DNA from: Desulfatirhabdium butyrativorans
GTDB taxonomy: Bacteria; Desulfobacterota; Desulfobacteria; Desulfobacterales; JAIFKL01
Length of the DNA: 8,514 bases
Direction of reading: 5' to 3'
Assembly: GCA_022736535.1 (NCBI GenBank)
Contig: DZCT01000018.1
Coordinates: 1-8,514 of the forward strand
Part shown: positions 1 to 5,489 of the stretch, one piece after another
Layout of the letters: each line of letters starts with the position of its first letter
Position numbering within the stretch: the first letter of the stretch is position 1
The notes under the pieces: model-generated
Told to the model about the DNA's origin: nothing
What the model saw: only the letters and a program-made list of their open reading frames with translations
Database searches by the model: none
Made by a program: the position numbers and the translations under genes

Positions 1-386
1 TACATTTTTCTCTTAACTTAATGCCATTGGACGTAACCCCGCCCTGCCGATTATATTTTTTGAAAGCGAATTGGTATAAGGGGCAGAGCCTCGTAAAGAG
101 CTTGAAATATATCAACGTAAATGCTACGGTAAGAGATGAATTATTCAAAAGATTCATGGGGCTTATTGAATGCTGTCCGGTTGCGGGAAATACATGGGAA
201 GTGCGGAATGCAGTTTCCCGTCTTAGGCGATTTCCAGAAAAAAACATCCCGAACTGATGCGGAACAATTTTGTAAATTGTTTGAAACAGCCTGCAAAGCT
301 GTTTTACATCCGGGGATATTTATTTTCGGAAATCGCCTTAAATAGGCAGGAACACCGCATTCCGGATTCAAGCCGAATGATTTCGG
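1..386. other. Gene-free stretch
   Basis: I find no convincing gene here. Short open frames exist on both strands (for example 21-257 on the plus strand), but they lack ribosome binding sites and recognisable domains, and they run into the inverted-repeat element at 204-364. A small hairpin with CGGGAAA/TTTCCCG arms (184-190, 214-220) sits at the element's left edge. A second one (GCCGAA, 4-base loop, TTCGGC; 372-387) touches the stop codon of the EF-hand gene but has no T-tract, so it is not a convincing terminator. Confidence 0.6.
204..364. repeat. MITE-like inverted-repeat element (family E)
   Basis: Two arms, 204-250 and 313-364, are imperfect reverse complements of each other. Both read outside-in as CGGAATGC, then a variable stretch, then AGGCGATTTCC, an A-rich run and ATCCC. 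The centre holds two smaller hairpins: AACAATTT/AAATTGTT around 263-281 and AAACAGC/GCTGTTT around 284-305. Because the arms are inverted, both strands encode the similar peptides LRRFPEKNIP and LRRFPKINIPG, which explains the short open frames here. No transposase is present. It is a non-autonomous element or extended palindromic repeat; its exact ends are uncertain. Confidence 0.65.
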
Positions 387-746
387 CTAATTCTGCTGCC
401 CCTGTTTCTGAGGCGGGGGACCCTGAGGCATTTCATCCGCGCTGATAAAACCGTCGCCGTTTTTATCTAAACCGGCGAAGCGGTCAGGGCGACCGTCAAA
501 CTCATCCTTCGACACTTTTCCGTCATTATTTTTGTCGAATTTCTGAAAAAAATTCTGTCCCATACCCTGGGGACCGTCTCCGCCCAGTCGGGGCGGATTT
601 CCCGGCTTCACTTCATCGCTGCTGATAAAACCGTCTCCGTTCTTATCTATACGGGTGAAATGCTCGGCAGGTCCGAGAAATTCCTCTTTCGACACTTTTC
701 CGTCATTATCCTTGTCGAATTTTTGGATAAAATGCTGTCCCATACC
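387..746 (-). repeat. Internal 180-bp tandem duplication in the EF-hand gene
   Basis: The minus-strand coding sequence contains two consecutive copies of a 180-bp unit. For example, the segment starting CGACACTTTTCCGTCATTA occurs at 510 and again exactly 180 bases later at 690, and GATAAAACCGTC recurs likewise. Each unit encodes GPQGMGQ plus a pair of EF-hand loops. The copies have diverged in the linker and in the sequence between the loops but are nearly identical around each loop. Confidence 0.85.
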
Positions 747-881
747 CTGGGGTCCCTGTCCGGCTCCGGGGGCGCCGCCCTCGTTTCCGGGAGGATTGCC
801 TTGCTGGGCAAAACTGCATACAGCGAAAACAAACAGTATTGCCGACATTACAGCCAAACCTGCTTTAACCTTAAACTTCAT
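387..881 (-). CDS. Exported EF-hand calcium-binding protein, four EF-hand loops
   Basis: This encodes a 164-residue protein (from the ATG at 881) with a signal peptide (basic MKFKVK, hydrophobic core, cleavage near CSFA/QQ) and four canonical 12-residue EF-hand loops at about residues 56-67, 79-90, 116-127 and 139-150 (DKDNDGKVSKEE, DKNGDGFISSDE, DKNNDGKVSKDE, DKNGDGFISADE). All have Asp at positions 1 and 5, Gly at 6 and Glu at 12. The loops form two pairs inside a 60-residue unit (GPQGMGQ..., then two loops) repeated twice, so the gene arose by duplication. Linkers and tail are rich in Gly, Pro and Gln. It probably binds calcium in the periplasm or outside the cell; the partner is unknown. 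A TTG nine bases upstream (890) is in frame and has AAAGGG ahead of it, so a 167-residue form is possible. The -10 hexamer at 937-942 probably belongs to its promoter. Confidence 0.85.
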   Translation of the reverse strand: MKFKVKAGLAVMSAILFVFAVCSFAQQGNPPGNEGGAPGAGQGPQGMGQHFIQKFDKDNDGKVSKEEFLGPAEHFTRIDKNGDGFISSDEVKPGNPPRLGGDGPQGMGQNFFQKFDKNNDGKVSKDEFDGRPDRFAGLDKNGDGFISADEMPQGPPPQKQGQQN

Positions 882-930
882 CTTCTTCAAATGCTTTTTC
901 CCTTTCTGTTCAGTGTTAGAAAAAATTGAC

Positions 931-1128
931 CTTATTATTATAGGAGTTACGCAGTTGCGGTTCTCGTTCCCACGCTCCGCGTGGGAACGTCCGATCCAAA
1001 CTGAGTTTCTTTAAGAAACTTAGTTTGTTGCTGTCTATTCTGAACCGGGGCGGACGCGGAGCGTCCGGGCTGCATTCCCACGCGGAGCGTGGGAACGAGA
1101 TCAACTGCCTAACTCGTATATTAATAAG
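931..1128. repeat. FPRSAWER-type inverted-repeat element, copy 1 (family A)
   Basis: The ends are inverted repeats. Outward, the right end (1103-1128) reads AACTGCCTAACTC, one base, then TATATTAATAAG; the left end (reverse of 931-956) reads AACTGCGTAACTC, one base, then TATAATAATAAG. That is 3 mismatches in 26. Inside each end is a GC-rich hairpin: CGTTCCCACGC/GCGTGGGAACG with loop TCC (965-989), and its counterpart at 1075-1095. The centre holds an A/T-rich 14-bp stem (997-1010 with 1014-1027, loop TTA, one G-T pair) and GGACGC/GCGTCC (1052-1066). Translation gives FPRSAWER and FPRGAWER peptides on both strands. No transposase is encoded. Confidence 0.8.
937..942 (-). promoter_or_regulatory. 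TATAAT -10 hexamer upstream of the EF-hand gene
   Basis: On the minus strand these bases read TATAAT, a perfect sigma-70 -10 box, predicting a transcript start near 930 and a leader of about 50 bases before the ATG at 881. No good -35 box lies 16-18 bases upstream; that region (954-965) belongs to the inverted-repeat element. The hexamer falls inside the terminal repeat of that element, so the element may have supplied or replaced part of the promoter. Confidence 0.45.
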
Positions 1129-1180
1129 TCGCAACTTTTAAAAAAAAGTTACATGAAAGCACAAAAAAAAATGATTTCCG

Positions 1181-1211
1181 AAAAAAACAAGGGCAGGCCG
1201 ACGGCCTGCCC
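1181..1211 (-). terminator. Rho-independent terminator of the 1265-1771 gene
   Basis: On the minus strand a perfect 9-bp stem, GGGCAGGCC/GGCCTGCCC with a 3-base loop, is followed directly by TTGTTTTTTT. It begins 54 bases after the stop codon at 1265. The stem is GC-rich and the T-tract strong, so termination of leftward transcription is well supported. It separates this gene from the EF-hand gene, which therefore needs its own promoter. Confidence 0.88.
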
Positions 1212-1264
1212 CTGCGATTCAGATAACCGATGAAACACTCATGCGACAGGGAGGCGTTTTCTGT

Positions 1265-1771
1265 TTAATTTCCGGTTTCAGTTGCTGTCGTTTCAGTTGT
1301 TGCCGCTTCAGTTGCGGTTTCAGTTGTTGCCGTAGCAGATTCGATTTCCTGTGCAATTGCGGTCGCCTGATCCTGCGTGAGCAGACCGCAGCCGGCTGCC
1401 TGTTGCGCCAGTTTGACCGTTTTGCTGTCCATCAGGGTCCGAAAAGCTGCCTGATCAATGCTGTATGTTTCAAAAACTGCTCTGAGGCCCTGCGCCTCAA
1501 TCTCTGCTTTGACGGCATCTACAGTCTGCCCGCTGAGTTCGGAAAGGGCTTCTGTCATCATGTTGTCATGCAGATATTTCCCCAGCAGACCGCCCGCGTG
1601 TCTGTGCGGGGGACGAGGCGGCCGAACATCTGTGCCAGCGGTTTCCGCAACGGCTGATGTTCCCGAAGCAGACATTTTTGTTCCGCCGCATTTCTCCTTG
1701 CCTCCGGCAAAAGCTGTTCCCCACATCATCATACTTACCGTCAGCAGAATTGTTACAATTTTTTTAATCAT
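1265..1771 (-). CDS. Small exported helical protein with Thr/Ala/Glu-rich tail, function unknown
   Basis: I do not recognise a named family with confidence. The 168-residue product has a clear signal peptide (MIKKIV, hydrophobic stretch, cleavage near TAFA/GG at residue 22). A Ser/Ala-rich linker and a Pro/Arg/His patch (PPRPPHRH, about 51-58) follow. A predicted helical region spans roughly residues 60-145 (YLHDNMMTEALSELSGQTVD..., ...GLLTQDQATAIAQEIE); its pattern resembles small exported helical proteins in which a helix pair ends in 'G-LTxxQA'. The tail (about 144-166) is a low-complexity run of Thr, Ala and Glu encoded by a DNA minisatellite. Cys28 and Cys128 could form a disulfide. The ATG at 1771 is preceded by GGGAGGG nine bases upstream, which supports the start. 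The gene has its own terminator and a possible activator-dependent promoter, so it appears monocistronic. Confidence 0.8.
   Translation of the reverse strand: MIKKIVTILLTVSMMMWGTAFAGGKEKCGGTKMSASGTSAVAETAGTDVRPPRPPHRHAGGLLGKYLHDNMMTEALSELSGQTVDAVKAEIEAQGLRAVFETYSIDQAAFRTLMDSKTVKLAQQAAGCGLLTQDQATAIAQEIESATATTETATEAATTETTATETGN
1276..1332. repeat. 15-bp minisatellite inside the 1265-1771 gene
   Basis: On the plus strand the units are TTTCAGTTGCTGTCG (1276-1290), TTTCAGTTGTTGCCG (1291-1305), a shortened 12-base CTTCAGTTGCGG (1306-1317) and TTTCAGTTGTTGCCG again (1318-1332). All are multiples of three, so unit number can change without a frameshift. On the coding strand they specify the Thr/Ala/Glu-rich C-terminal tail. 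Confidence 0.85.
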
Positions 1772-1831
1772 TTCTTCATACCCTCCCTTAAAATTCTTAA
1801 AATTGATGTTCTCCCAATCACATGATGGGTG

Positions 1832-1890
1832 AAAATAGCAGTTGATTGTGAAGAAAATATGAAGGAAATATGAGAAGGTTGTGAAGATTG
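1832..1890 (-). promoter_or_regulatory. Four 11-bp direct repeats next to an extended -10 box
   Basis: Four consecutive 11-base units lie at 1847-1857, 1858-1868, 1869-1879 and 1880-1890, reading on the plus strand TGTGAAGAAAA, TATGAAGGAAA, TATGAGAAGGT and TGTGAAGATTG. On the minus strand each unit centres on CTTCACA or CTTCATA. Nine bases downstream on the minus strand lies TATTTT (1832-1837) preceded by TGC, an extended -10 form, about 60 bases before the ATG at 1771. Phased 11-bp direct repeats placed where a -35 box should be are the layout of promoters activated by OmpR/PhoB-type response regulators. The binding protein is not identified. Confidence 0.5.
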
Positions 1891-1910
1891 AGAAATTGAT
1901 TCTCCTTTAC

Positions 1911-2040
1911 TGAATCCCTTTTGACTTTATACGGTATTTTGTTAAACTTTTTTTCCCACAGAGATCACAGAGAAGACACAGAGATCACAGAGTTTTCTCC
2001 GTTGACTCTGTGCATCCTCTGTGTCCTCTGTGGGAAAAAA
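1911..2040. repeat. CACAGAG-type inverted-repeat element, copy 1 (family B)
   Basis: A head segment (1912-1940, starting GAATCCCTTTTGAC) is followed by arms rich in CACAGAGATCACAGAG (1955-1992) and the reverse-complementary CTCTGTGTCCTCTGTGGG (around 2006-2033). Copy 2 at 5116-5144 matches the head with 3 mismatches in 29. The 25 bases at 1952-1976 are identical to 5158-5182. Repeats of this kind are dispersed and non-coding; the peptide HRDHREDTE in one frame is an artefact of the repeat. Confidence 0.75.
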
Positions 2041-2054
2041 ATCCCCCGCAGAGG

Positions 2055-2193
2055 ATCGGAAATAAGCGGCAGATCTCCCGCAGGAGCGCAAAGACCGCCG
2101 AGCCGCCGAAAACTGAAACAGAGCGGTGCAGTTCTGTCTTTCTTCCCTTTGCGCTCTCCGCGTGCTTTGCGAGAGCCTTTTTTTGTTTCCGAT
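2055..2193. repeat. GCAAAG-type inverted-repeat element (family D)
   Basis: Outer 8-base inverted ends ATCGGAAA (2055-2062) and TTTCCGAT (2186-2193) enclose imperfect arms. The left arm contains CTCCCGCAGGAGCGCAAAGAC (the stretch near 2075-2095) and the right arm contains CCCTTTGCGCTCTCC and GCTTTGCGAGAG (about 2147-2175). This is a different family from its neighbour at 1911-2040. It lies 20 bases past the stop codon of the hydrogenase large subunit and may act as the 3' end structure of that transcript, although no U-tract follows it on the minus strand. Confidence 0.6.
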
Positions 2194-2212
2194 AACGTCT
2201 ATTAATTTTGCT

Positions 2213-3856
2213 TTAAACCGCCCGGATTTTATAAACCTGATTGGAATCCGGATCAATGATGTGGACGCCGCAGGCAATGCAGGGATCAAAAGAATGAACC
2301 GTCCGCAACACTTCCAGCGGACGTTTCGGGTCCGCAACCGGCGTTCCGATCAGCGCCTCTTCCACGGGACCGAGATTTCCCTTCTCATCCCGGGGACCGA
2401 GATTCCATGTCGAAGGCACAACATACTGATAGTTCTTGATTTTTTTGTTCTCAATCTCGATCCAGTGACCCAAAGCGCCCCGGGCAACATCATTCAAGCC
2501 GTAACCCCTTGCTTTGTCCGGCATTGTATAGGACTGACAGGTCATTATGTCACCTTTTTTCAGATTTTCAACCAATTGACCTATCCACCCGTTCATGGCC
2601 TCTCCGATGACAAGGGTTTCAACGGCTCTGGCTGCGGTTCTGCCGAGAGTCGAGAAAAGTGCGGTTGCGGGAATATCCAATTTTTTGAGTACGCTGTCAA
2701 CAACATCTTTCACTTCTTTCTTCTCTTTGGCATAAGCAACCAGCACTCTTGCCAGCGGCCCCACTTCGCAGGCTTGGCCCTCATACCGGGGGGCTTTCAT
2801 CCAAGAGTATTTGCCGTCATCAGGCTTGTAGTCGCCGTGCTGGGGCTTTGTCTCGCCTTTGAACGGATGCTTTGCCTCGCCGGCTTCGTACCATGCGCGG
2901 GCAATATGCTCAGTCACTTTTTCCTGTTCCGCCATTTTGACATCTTTCAGATTCCGCTTCATGATAACGCCCCGCGGCATGAAAAGACTCTCCGGTTCTT
3001 TGTCGCTTTCCGGCAGGTCGCCCCAGCACAGGAAATTGCTCGTTCCGCCGATAGCGCCCCAGTCTTTGTAAAAAGACGCGACTGCCAGCACATCAGGAAT
3101 ATAGACATTTTTGATAAAATTCTGGGTTTCTTTCCAAATCTGCTGAAATTCCGCGATGCGATCCGGAGTAAGGTCTCTGACGCAGGTGATGCCGCCGACC
3201 ACAAGGCTCTGAATGTGCGGATTTTTTCCGCCGAAGATAGCGTGCATTCTAGCGCTTCTTGCCTGAAGCCGAAGCGCCTCGATGTAATGCGCGGTTGCCA
3301 TGAGATTCGCTTCCGGGGGCAGCATATATGCCGGATGTCCCCAATACGCATTGTTCAGCGGACCGAGCTGGCCGCTCTCGACAAAAGTTTTCAGACGATT
3401 CTGAACGTCTTTGAAATAAGCCGCGCCCCCGGGACCGTTGCTGACATTATCGGCAAGCGCGGCGGTTTTCACAGGATCGGCTTTGGTCACCGCGCTCACC
3501 ACATCCACCCAGTCCAGCGCGTGGAGATGATAAAAATGAATGATGTGGTCATGCTGAAACTGTACGCCGTGAAGGAGATTCCGCAAAATCCGGGCGTTGT
3601 CGGGAATTTTGACGCCTACGGCATTTTCTACGGCTCTGACCGAAGACAGTGCGTGAACATAAGTGCAGACGCCGCAGGAACGCTGCACAAAATGAGAGGC
3701 ATCCCGGGGATCACGCCCCTGAAGAATGATTTCAATGCCTCTGAACATCTGTCCGGAACTCCAGGCATTTTTGACTTTGCCGCCCTCGACCTCCACTTCA
3801 ATCCGAAGATGTCCCTCTATTCTGGTAATCGGGTCTATTGTTATTCTGTTTCCCAT
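2213..3856 (-). CDS. [NiFe] hydrogenase large (catalytic) subunit
   Basis: This is the catalytic subunit of a group 1 uptake-type [NiFe] hydrogenase (H2 to 2H+ plus 2e-), 547 residues, in the usual range for HybC/HynB-type proteins. The N-terminus shows TRIEGHLR (residues 11-18), with Glu14 at the position of the proton-relay glutamate. Nickel ligands are in RSCGVCTYVH (Cys61, Cys64, His68) and DPCIACGVH (Cys526, Cys529, His532). The first nickel Cys of the C-terminal pair is encoded by TGC, so this is not a selenoenzyme. Fifteen residues after His532 form the extension normally removed by a maturation protease. YWGHPAYMLPPEANLM, GGKNPHIQSLVVGG and LGRTAARAVE are family-typical. The ATG at 3856 has GAGGAG nine bases upstream; an in-frame TTG at 3883 is less likely. 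It is the second gene of the operon, 118 bases after the small subunit, and would travel through the Tat pathway attached to it. Confidence 0.97.
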   Translation of the reverse strand: MGNRITIDPITRIEGHLRIEVEVEGGKVKNAWSSGQMFRGIEIILQGRDPRDASHFVQRSCGVCTYVHALSSVRAVENAVGVKIPDNARILRNLLHGVQFQHDHIIHFYHLHALDWVDVVSAVTKADPVKTAALADNVSNGPGGAAYFKDVQNRLKTFVESGQLGPLNNAYWGHPAYMLPPEANLMATAHYIEALRLQARSARMHAIFGGKNPHIQSLVVGGITCVRDLTPDRIAEFQQIWKETQNFIKNVYIPDVLAVASFYKDWGAIGGTSNFLCWGDLPESDKEPESLFMPRGVIMKRNLKDVKMAEQEKVTEHIARAWYEAGEAKHPFKGETKPQHGDYKPDDGKYSWMKAPRYEGQACEVGPLARVLVAYAKEKKEVKDVVDSVLKKLDIPATALFSTLGRTAARAVETLVIGEAMNGWIGQLVENLKKGDIMTCQSYTMPDKARGYGLNDVARGALGHWIEIENKKIKNYQYVVPSTWNLGPRDEKGNLGPVEEALIGTPVADPKRPLEVLRTVHSFDPCIACGVHIIDPDSNQVYKIRAV

Positions 3857-3885
3857 TGTTTTTATCTCCTCTTTGAAACACAAAA

Positions 3886-3973
3886 GCTAACCACGAAGAT
3901 ACGAAAGATACGAAAATCAATATCCTTTCGTGTTTTTAAAAACTTTCGTGGTTTTCGTGTTCCAATGTTAGCG
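3886..3973. repeat. CACGAA-type palindromic element between the hydrogenase genes (family C)
   Basis: Outer ends GCTAAC (3886-3891) and GTTAGC (3968-3973) are perfect inverted repeats. Inside, CCACGAAGATACGAAAGATACGAA-like sequence faces TTTCGTGTTTTTAAAAACTTTCGTGG-like sequence as imperfect arms. The element starts one base from the small-subunit stop codon and ends about 30 bases before the large-subunit ATG, leaving the large-subunit ribosome binding site (GAGGAG) intact. As RNA it would fold between the two cistrons. Confidence 0.7.
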
Positions 3974-3974
3974 T

Positions 3975-4919
3975 TTACAGTTCCTGATAAAACGGCGTCA
4001 TTTTATCCCAGAAATCCGGTTCGCTGCATCCGAGACAGGGATGTCCGGCTTCCACGGGCCAGCTTGTTCCGTCATTGAATTTTGCAATGGGACAGTTGTT
4101 GTAGGTTTCCGGTCCCCGGCATCCCACTTTGTAAAGACAGTAGCCCATTGCCGCTTCTTCAGAGCCGAACTGAGTGACAAATTCCTCATTCTCAAAATGA
4201 GACCTTCGGGGACACTGATCATGAATGGTTTTGCCGTAAGCAAACAGGGGTCTGCCGAGATTGTCAAGCGTCGGAAGTTTTCCGAAGAGGAGATAATTGA
4301 CCACGGTTCCGACAAAATTGACGGGATTGGGCGGACATCCCGGAATATTGACTGTTTTCATGCCCAGCGCGTCGCCCACGCCTTTATAGCCGCCGGGATT
4401 GGGTTTGGCAGCCTGCACGCCGCCGAAGCTTGAACAGGTGCCGATGCAGACCACCGCTGCCGCTTTGGGGCAGACATCTTTTGCAATTTCCAGAAAAGTG
4501 CGTCCGCCGATTCTGCCGTAAGCGCCGTCAAATGCGGTTGCAACCGCGCCCTCGACCACGCAGATAAATTTTCCGTTATATTTTTTGAGCGCCTCCTGAA
4601 GATTTTCCTCAGCCTGCGTCCCGGCTGCTGCCATGATGGTTTCATGGTATTCTACGGAAAGAATTTCAAACACCAGATCATCAGGATAAGGATAGGCGGA
4701 GCGGAGAAGGGCTTCGGAACAGCCCGTGCATTCCGCAAAATGAAGCCATATCACCGGCGGGCGCTGCGCCGGCGCGGCAAAAACTTCCGCCACTTTCGGC
4801 ACATAAGCAGCGGAAAGTCCCATAGCGGCTGTCAGAAAGGTGCAATACTTCATGAAGCCTCTTCTTGAGACCCCTTTCATTTCCAGCTTCTCGTAAAAAT
4901 TCACTGTTTCCTTTTCCAT
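3975..4919 (-). CDS. [NiFe] hydrogenase small (electron-transfer) subunit, Tat-exported
   Basis: This 314-residue subunit carries electrons from the active site through three Fe-S clusters. A Tat signal (SRRGFMK, residues 18-24, then a hydrophobic run, cleavage probably near AEVFAA) sends the folded dimer to the periplasm. Proximal [4Fe-4S] ligands are Cys64, Cys67 (ECTGCSE), Cys162 (GTCSSFGG) and Cys195 (PGCPPNP). Distal ligands are His233, Cys236, Cys261 and Cys267. Medial [3Fe-4S] ligands are Cys276, Cys295 and Cys298. The spacing matches standard, oxygen-sensitive enzymes, with no extra Cys near the proximal cluster. There is no C-terminal membrane helix, so the enzyme is probably soluble or bound through other proteins. 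The ATG at 4919 has GGAGG five bases upstream; an in-frame GTG at 4925 overlaps that site and is unlikely. It leads the operon. Confidence 0.96.
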   Translation of the reverse strand: MEKETVNFYEKLEMKGVSRRGFMKYCTFLTAAMGLSAAYVPKVAEVFAAPAQRPPVIWLHFAECTGCSEALLRSAYPYPDDLVFEILSVEYHETIMAAAGTQAEENLQEALKKYNGKFICVVEGAVATAFDGAYGRIGGRTFLEIAKDVCPKAAAVVCIGTCSSFGGVQAAKPNPGGYKGVGDALGMKTVNIPGCPPNPVNFVGTVVNYLLFGKLPTLDNLGRPLFAYGKTIHDQCPRRSHFENEEFVTQFGSEEAAMGYCLYKVGCRGPETYNNCPIAKFNDGTSWPVEAGHPCLGCSEPDFWDKMTPFYQEL

Positions 4920-4974
4920 ATACACCTCCGTTGATGTGATTAAGCGTGTTATCTTTAAATGGAAATTAAAAACT

Positions 4975-5003
4975 ATATTAGATTCATTTTTTTAAGAAGT
5001 AAA
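4975..5003 (-). promoter_or_regulatory. Possible sigma-70 promoter of the hydrogenase operon
   Basis: On the minus strand TTTACT (4998-5003) and TAATAT (4975-4980) are separated by 17 bases, placing the transcript start about 50 bases before the ATG at 4919. Each hexamer matches consensus at only four positions. An overlapping TATAGT two bases downstream is an alternative -10. The surrounding DNA is very A/T-rich, so chance matches are likely. I see no sigma-54 (GG-N10-GC) pattern on this strand. Confidence 0.3.
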
Positions 5004-5096
5004 GAATAAATTTAATTTAAATCTGTAAAGGCTGGCAAAGCACAGAGGAATGACCGTAAAAGCAGGCTTTTTTACGATTTGAAATCTTCATAGGAG

Positions 5097-5310
5097 TGAG
5101 TTACGCAGTTATACCGAATCTCTTTTGACTTTATATGATATTTTTTCCCCGGAGGGGTTTCCCACAGAGATCACAGAGAAGAAAAGCCCACGGAGAACAC
5201 AGAGAGTTTAAAAAAAACTCTGTGATCTCTGCGGTCTTTTAAAACTCTGTGAACTCTGCGGGAAACAAAATGAGAGAATGCTTTCAATAGAGATTCGGTA
5301 TTATACTGCC
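5097..5310. repeat. CACAGAG-type element with terminal inverted repeats, copy 2 (family B)
   Basis: Ends are imperfect inverted repeats: GCAGTTATACCGAATCTCT (5105-5123) faces AGAGATTCGGTATTATACTGC-like sequence (5289-5309), differing by a two-base gap. Inside are head bases 5116-5144 and 5158-5182 shared with copy 1, then arms of CACAGAGATCACAGAG and CTCTGTGATCTCTGCGG type, including AAACTCTGTG repeats. The left edge carries GAGTTACGCAGTT (5098-5110), the same 13 bases found at the ends of the unrelated family A elements. No protein is encoded. Confidence 0.75.
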
Positions 5311-5426
5311 CACCGGCATCATCTGCGCTTCTGTAAAACGCAGATGATGACGGTGGAAAGAATAATCAGAGCCTCGCGTGAGCGGGTCGAAGGTCCGGTC
5401 GCTTACGCTTCCGGCTCTGAAGCGAC
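5311..5426. other. Structured non-coding block: two strong stem-loops
   Basis: Stem-loop 1 pairs 5311-5327 with 5339-5355 (CACCGGCATCATCTGCG and CGCAGATGATGACGGTG), 16 of 17 pairs, with an 11-base loop. Stem-loop 2 pairs TCAGAGCC (5366-5373) with GGCTCTGA (5413-5420), then, inside, GCGTGAGCG (5376-5384) with CGCTTACGC (5400-5408), one G-T pair. An alternative stem GTCGCTT/AAGCGAC (5398-5404, 5420-5426) competes with stem-loop 2. No T-tract follows either, so they are not typical terminators. They could be a small RNA, a repeat, or a transcript-end structure. Confidence 0.55.
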
Positions 5427-5489
5427 TGCGATGCGGTCAGAAAGTTCACGACAAATCTGAAAAATTTTAAAAAAATATATACTTTTTTA

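Noticed and set aside
21..257. Possible 78-residue plus-strand protein
   Set aside because: No ribosome binding site, no recognisable domain, and its last part is encoded by the inverted-repeat element at 204-364.
916..1134. 72-residue minus-strand frame with SFPRSAWE and FPRGAWER peptides
   Set aside because: It is entirely the inverted-repeat element; the peptides occur on both strands because the DNA is palindromic.
1241..1657. Cys-rich plus-strand frame (RFSCCRFSCG repeats) that looks like a metal-binding peptide
   Set aside because: It is the reverse strand of the minisatellite coding for the Thr/Ala/Glu tail of the minus-strand gene, which has a signal peptide, ribosome site and terminator.
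1955..2033. CRISPR-like short repeats (CACAGAGATCACAGAG)
   Set aside because: The units are adjacent without unique spacers and form inverted arms; no cas genes are present.
2250..2290. Possible selenocysteine ([NiFeSe]) hydrogenase
   Set aside because: Both C-terminal nickel-binding positions are TGC codons and the frame has no internal TGA.
2126..4078. A 650-codon open frame on the plus strand opposite the hydrogenase large subunit
   Set aside because: It is antisense to a certain gene with all catalytic motifs, starts and ends inside repeat elements, and its translation is rich in Cys, His, Phe and Arg with no domain. It is a shadow of the coding strand's codon bias.
5278..5460. Possible 60-residue plus-strand protein
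   Set aside because: It lies across the end of a repeat element and the two stem-loops, with no ribosome site; base pairing explains the sequence better than coding.
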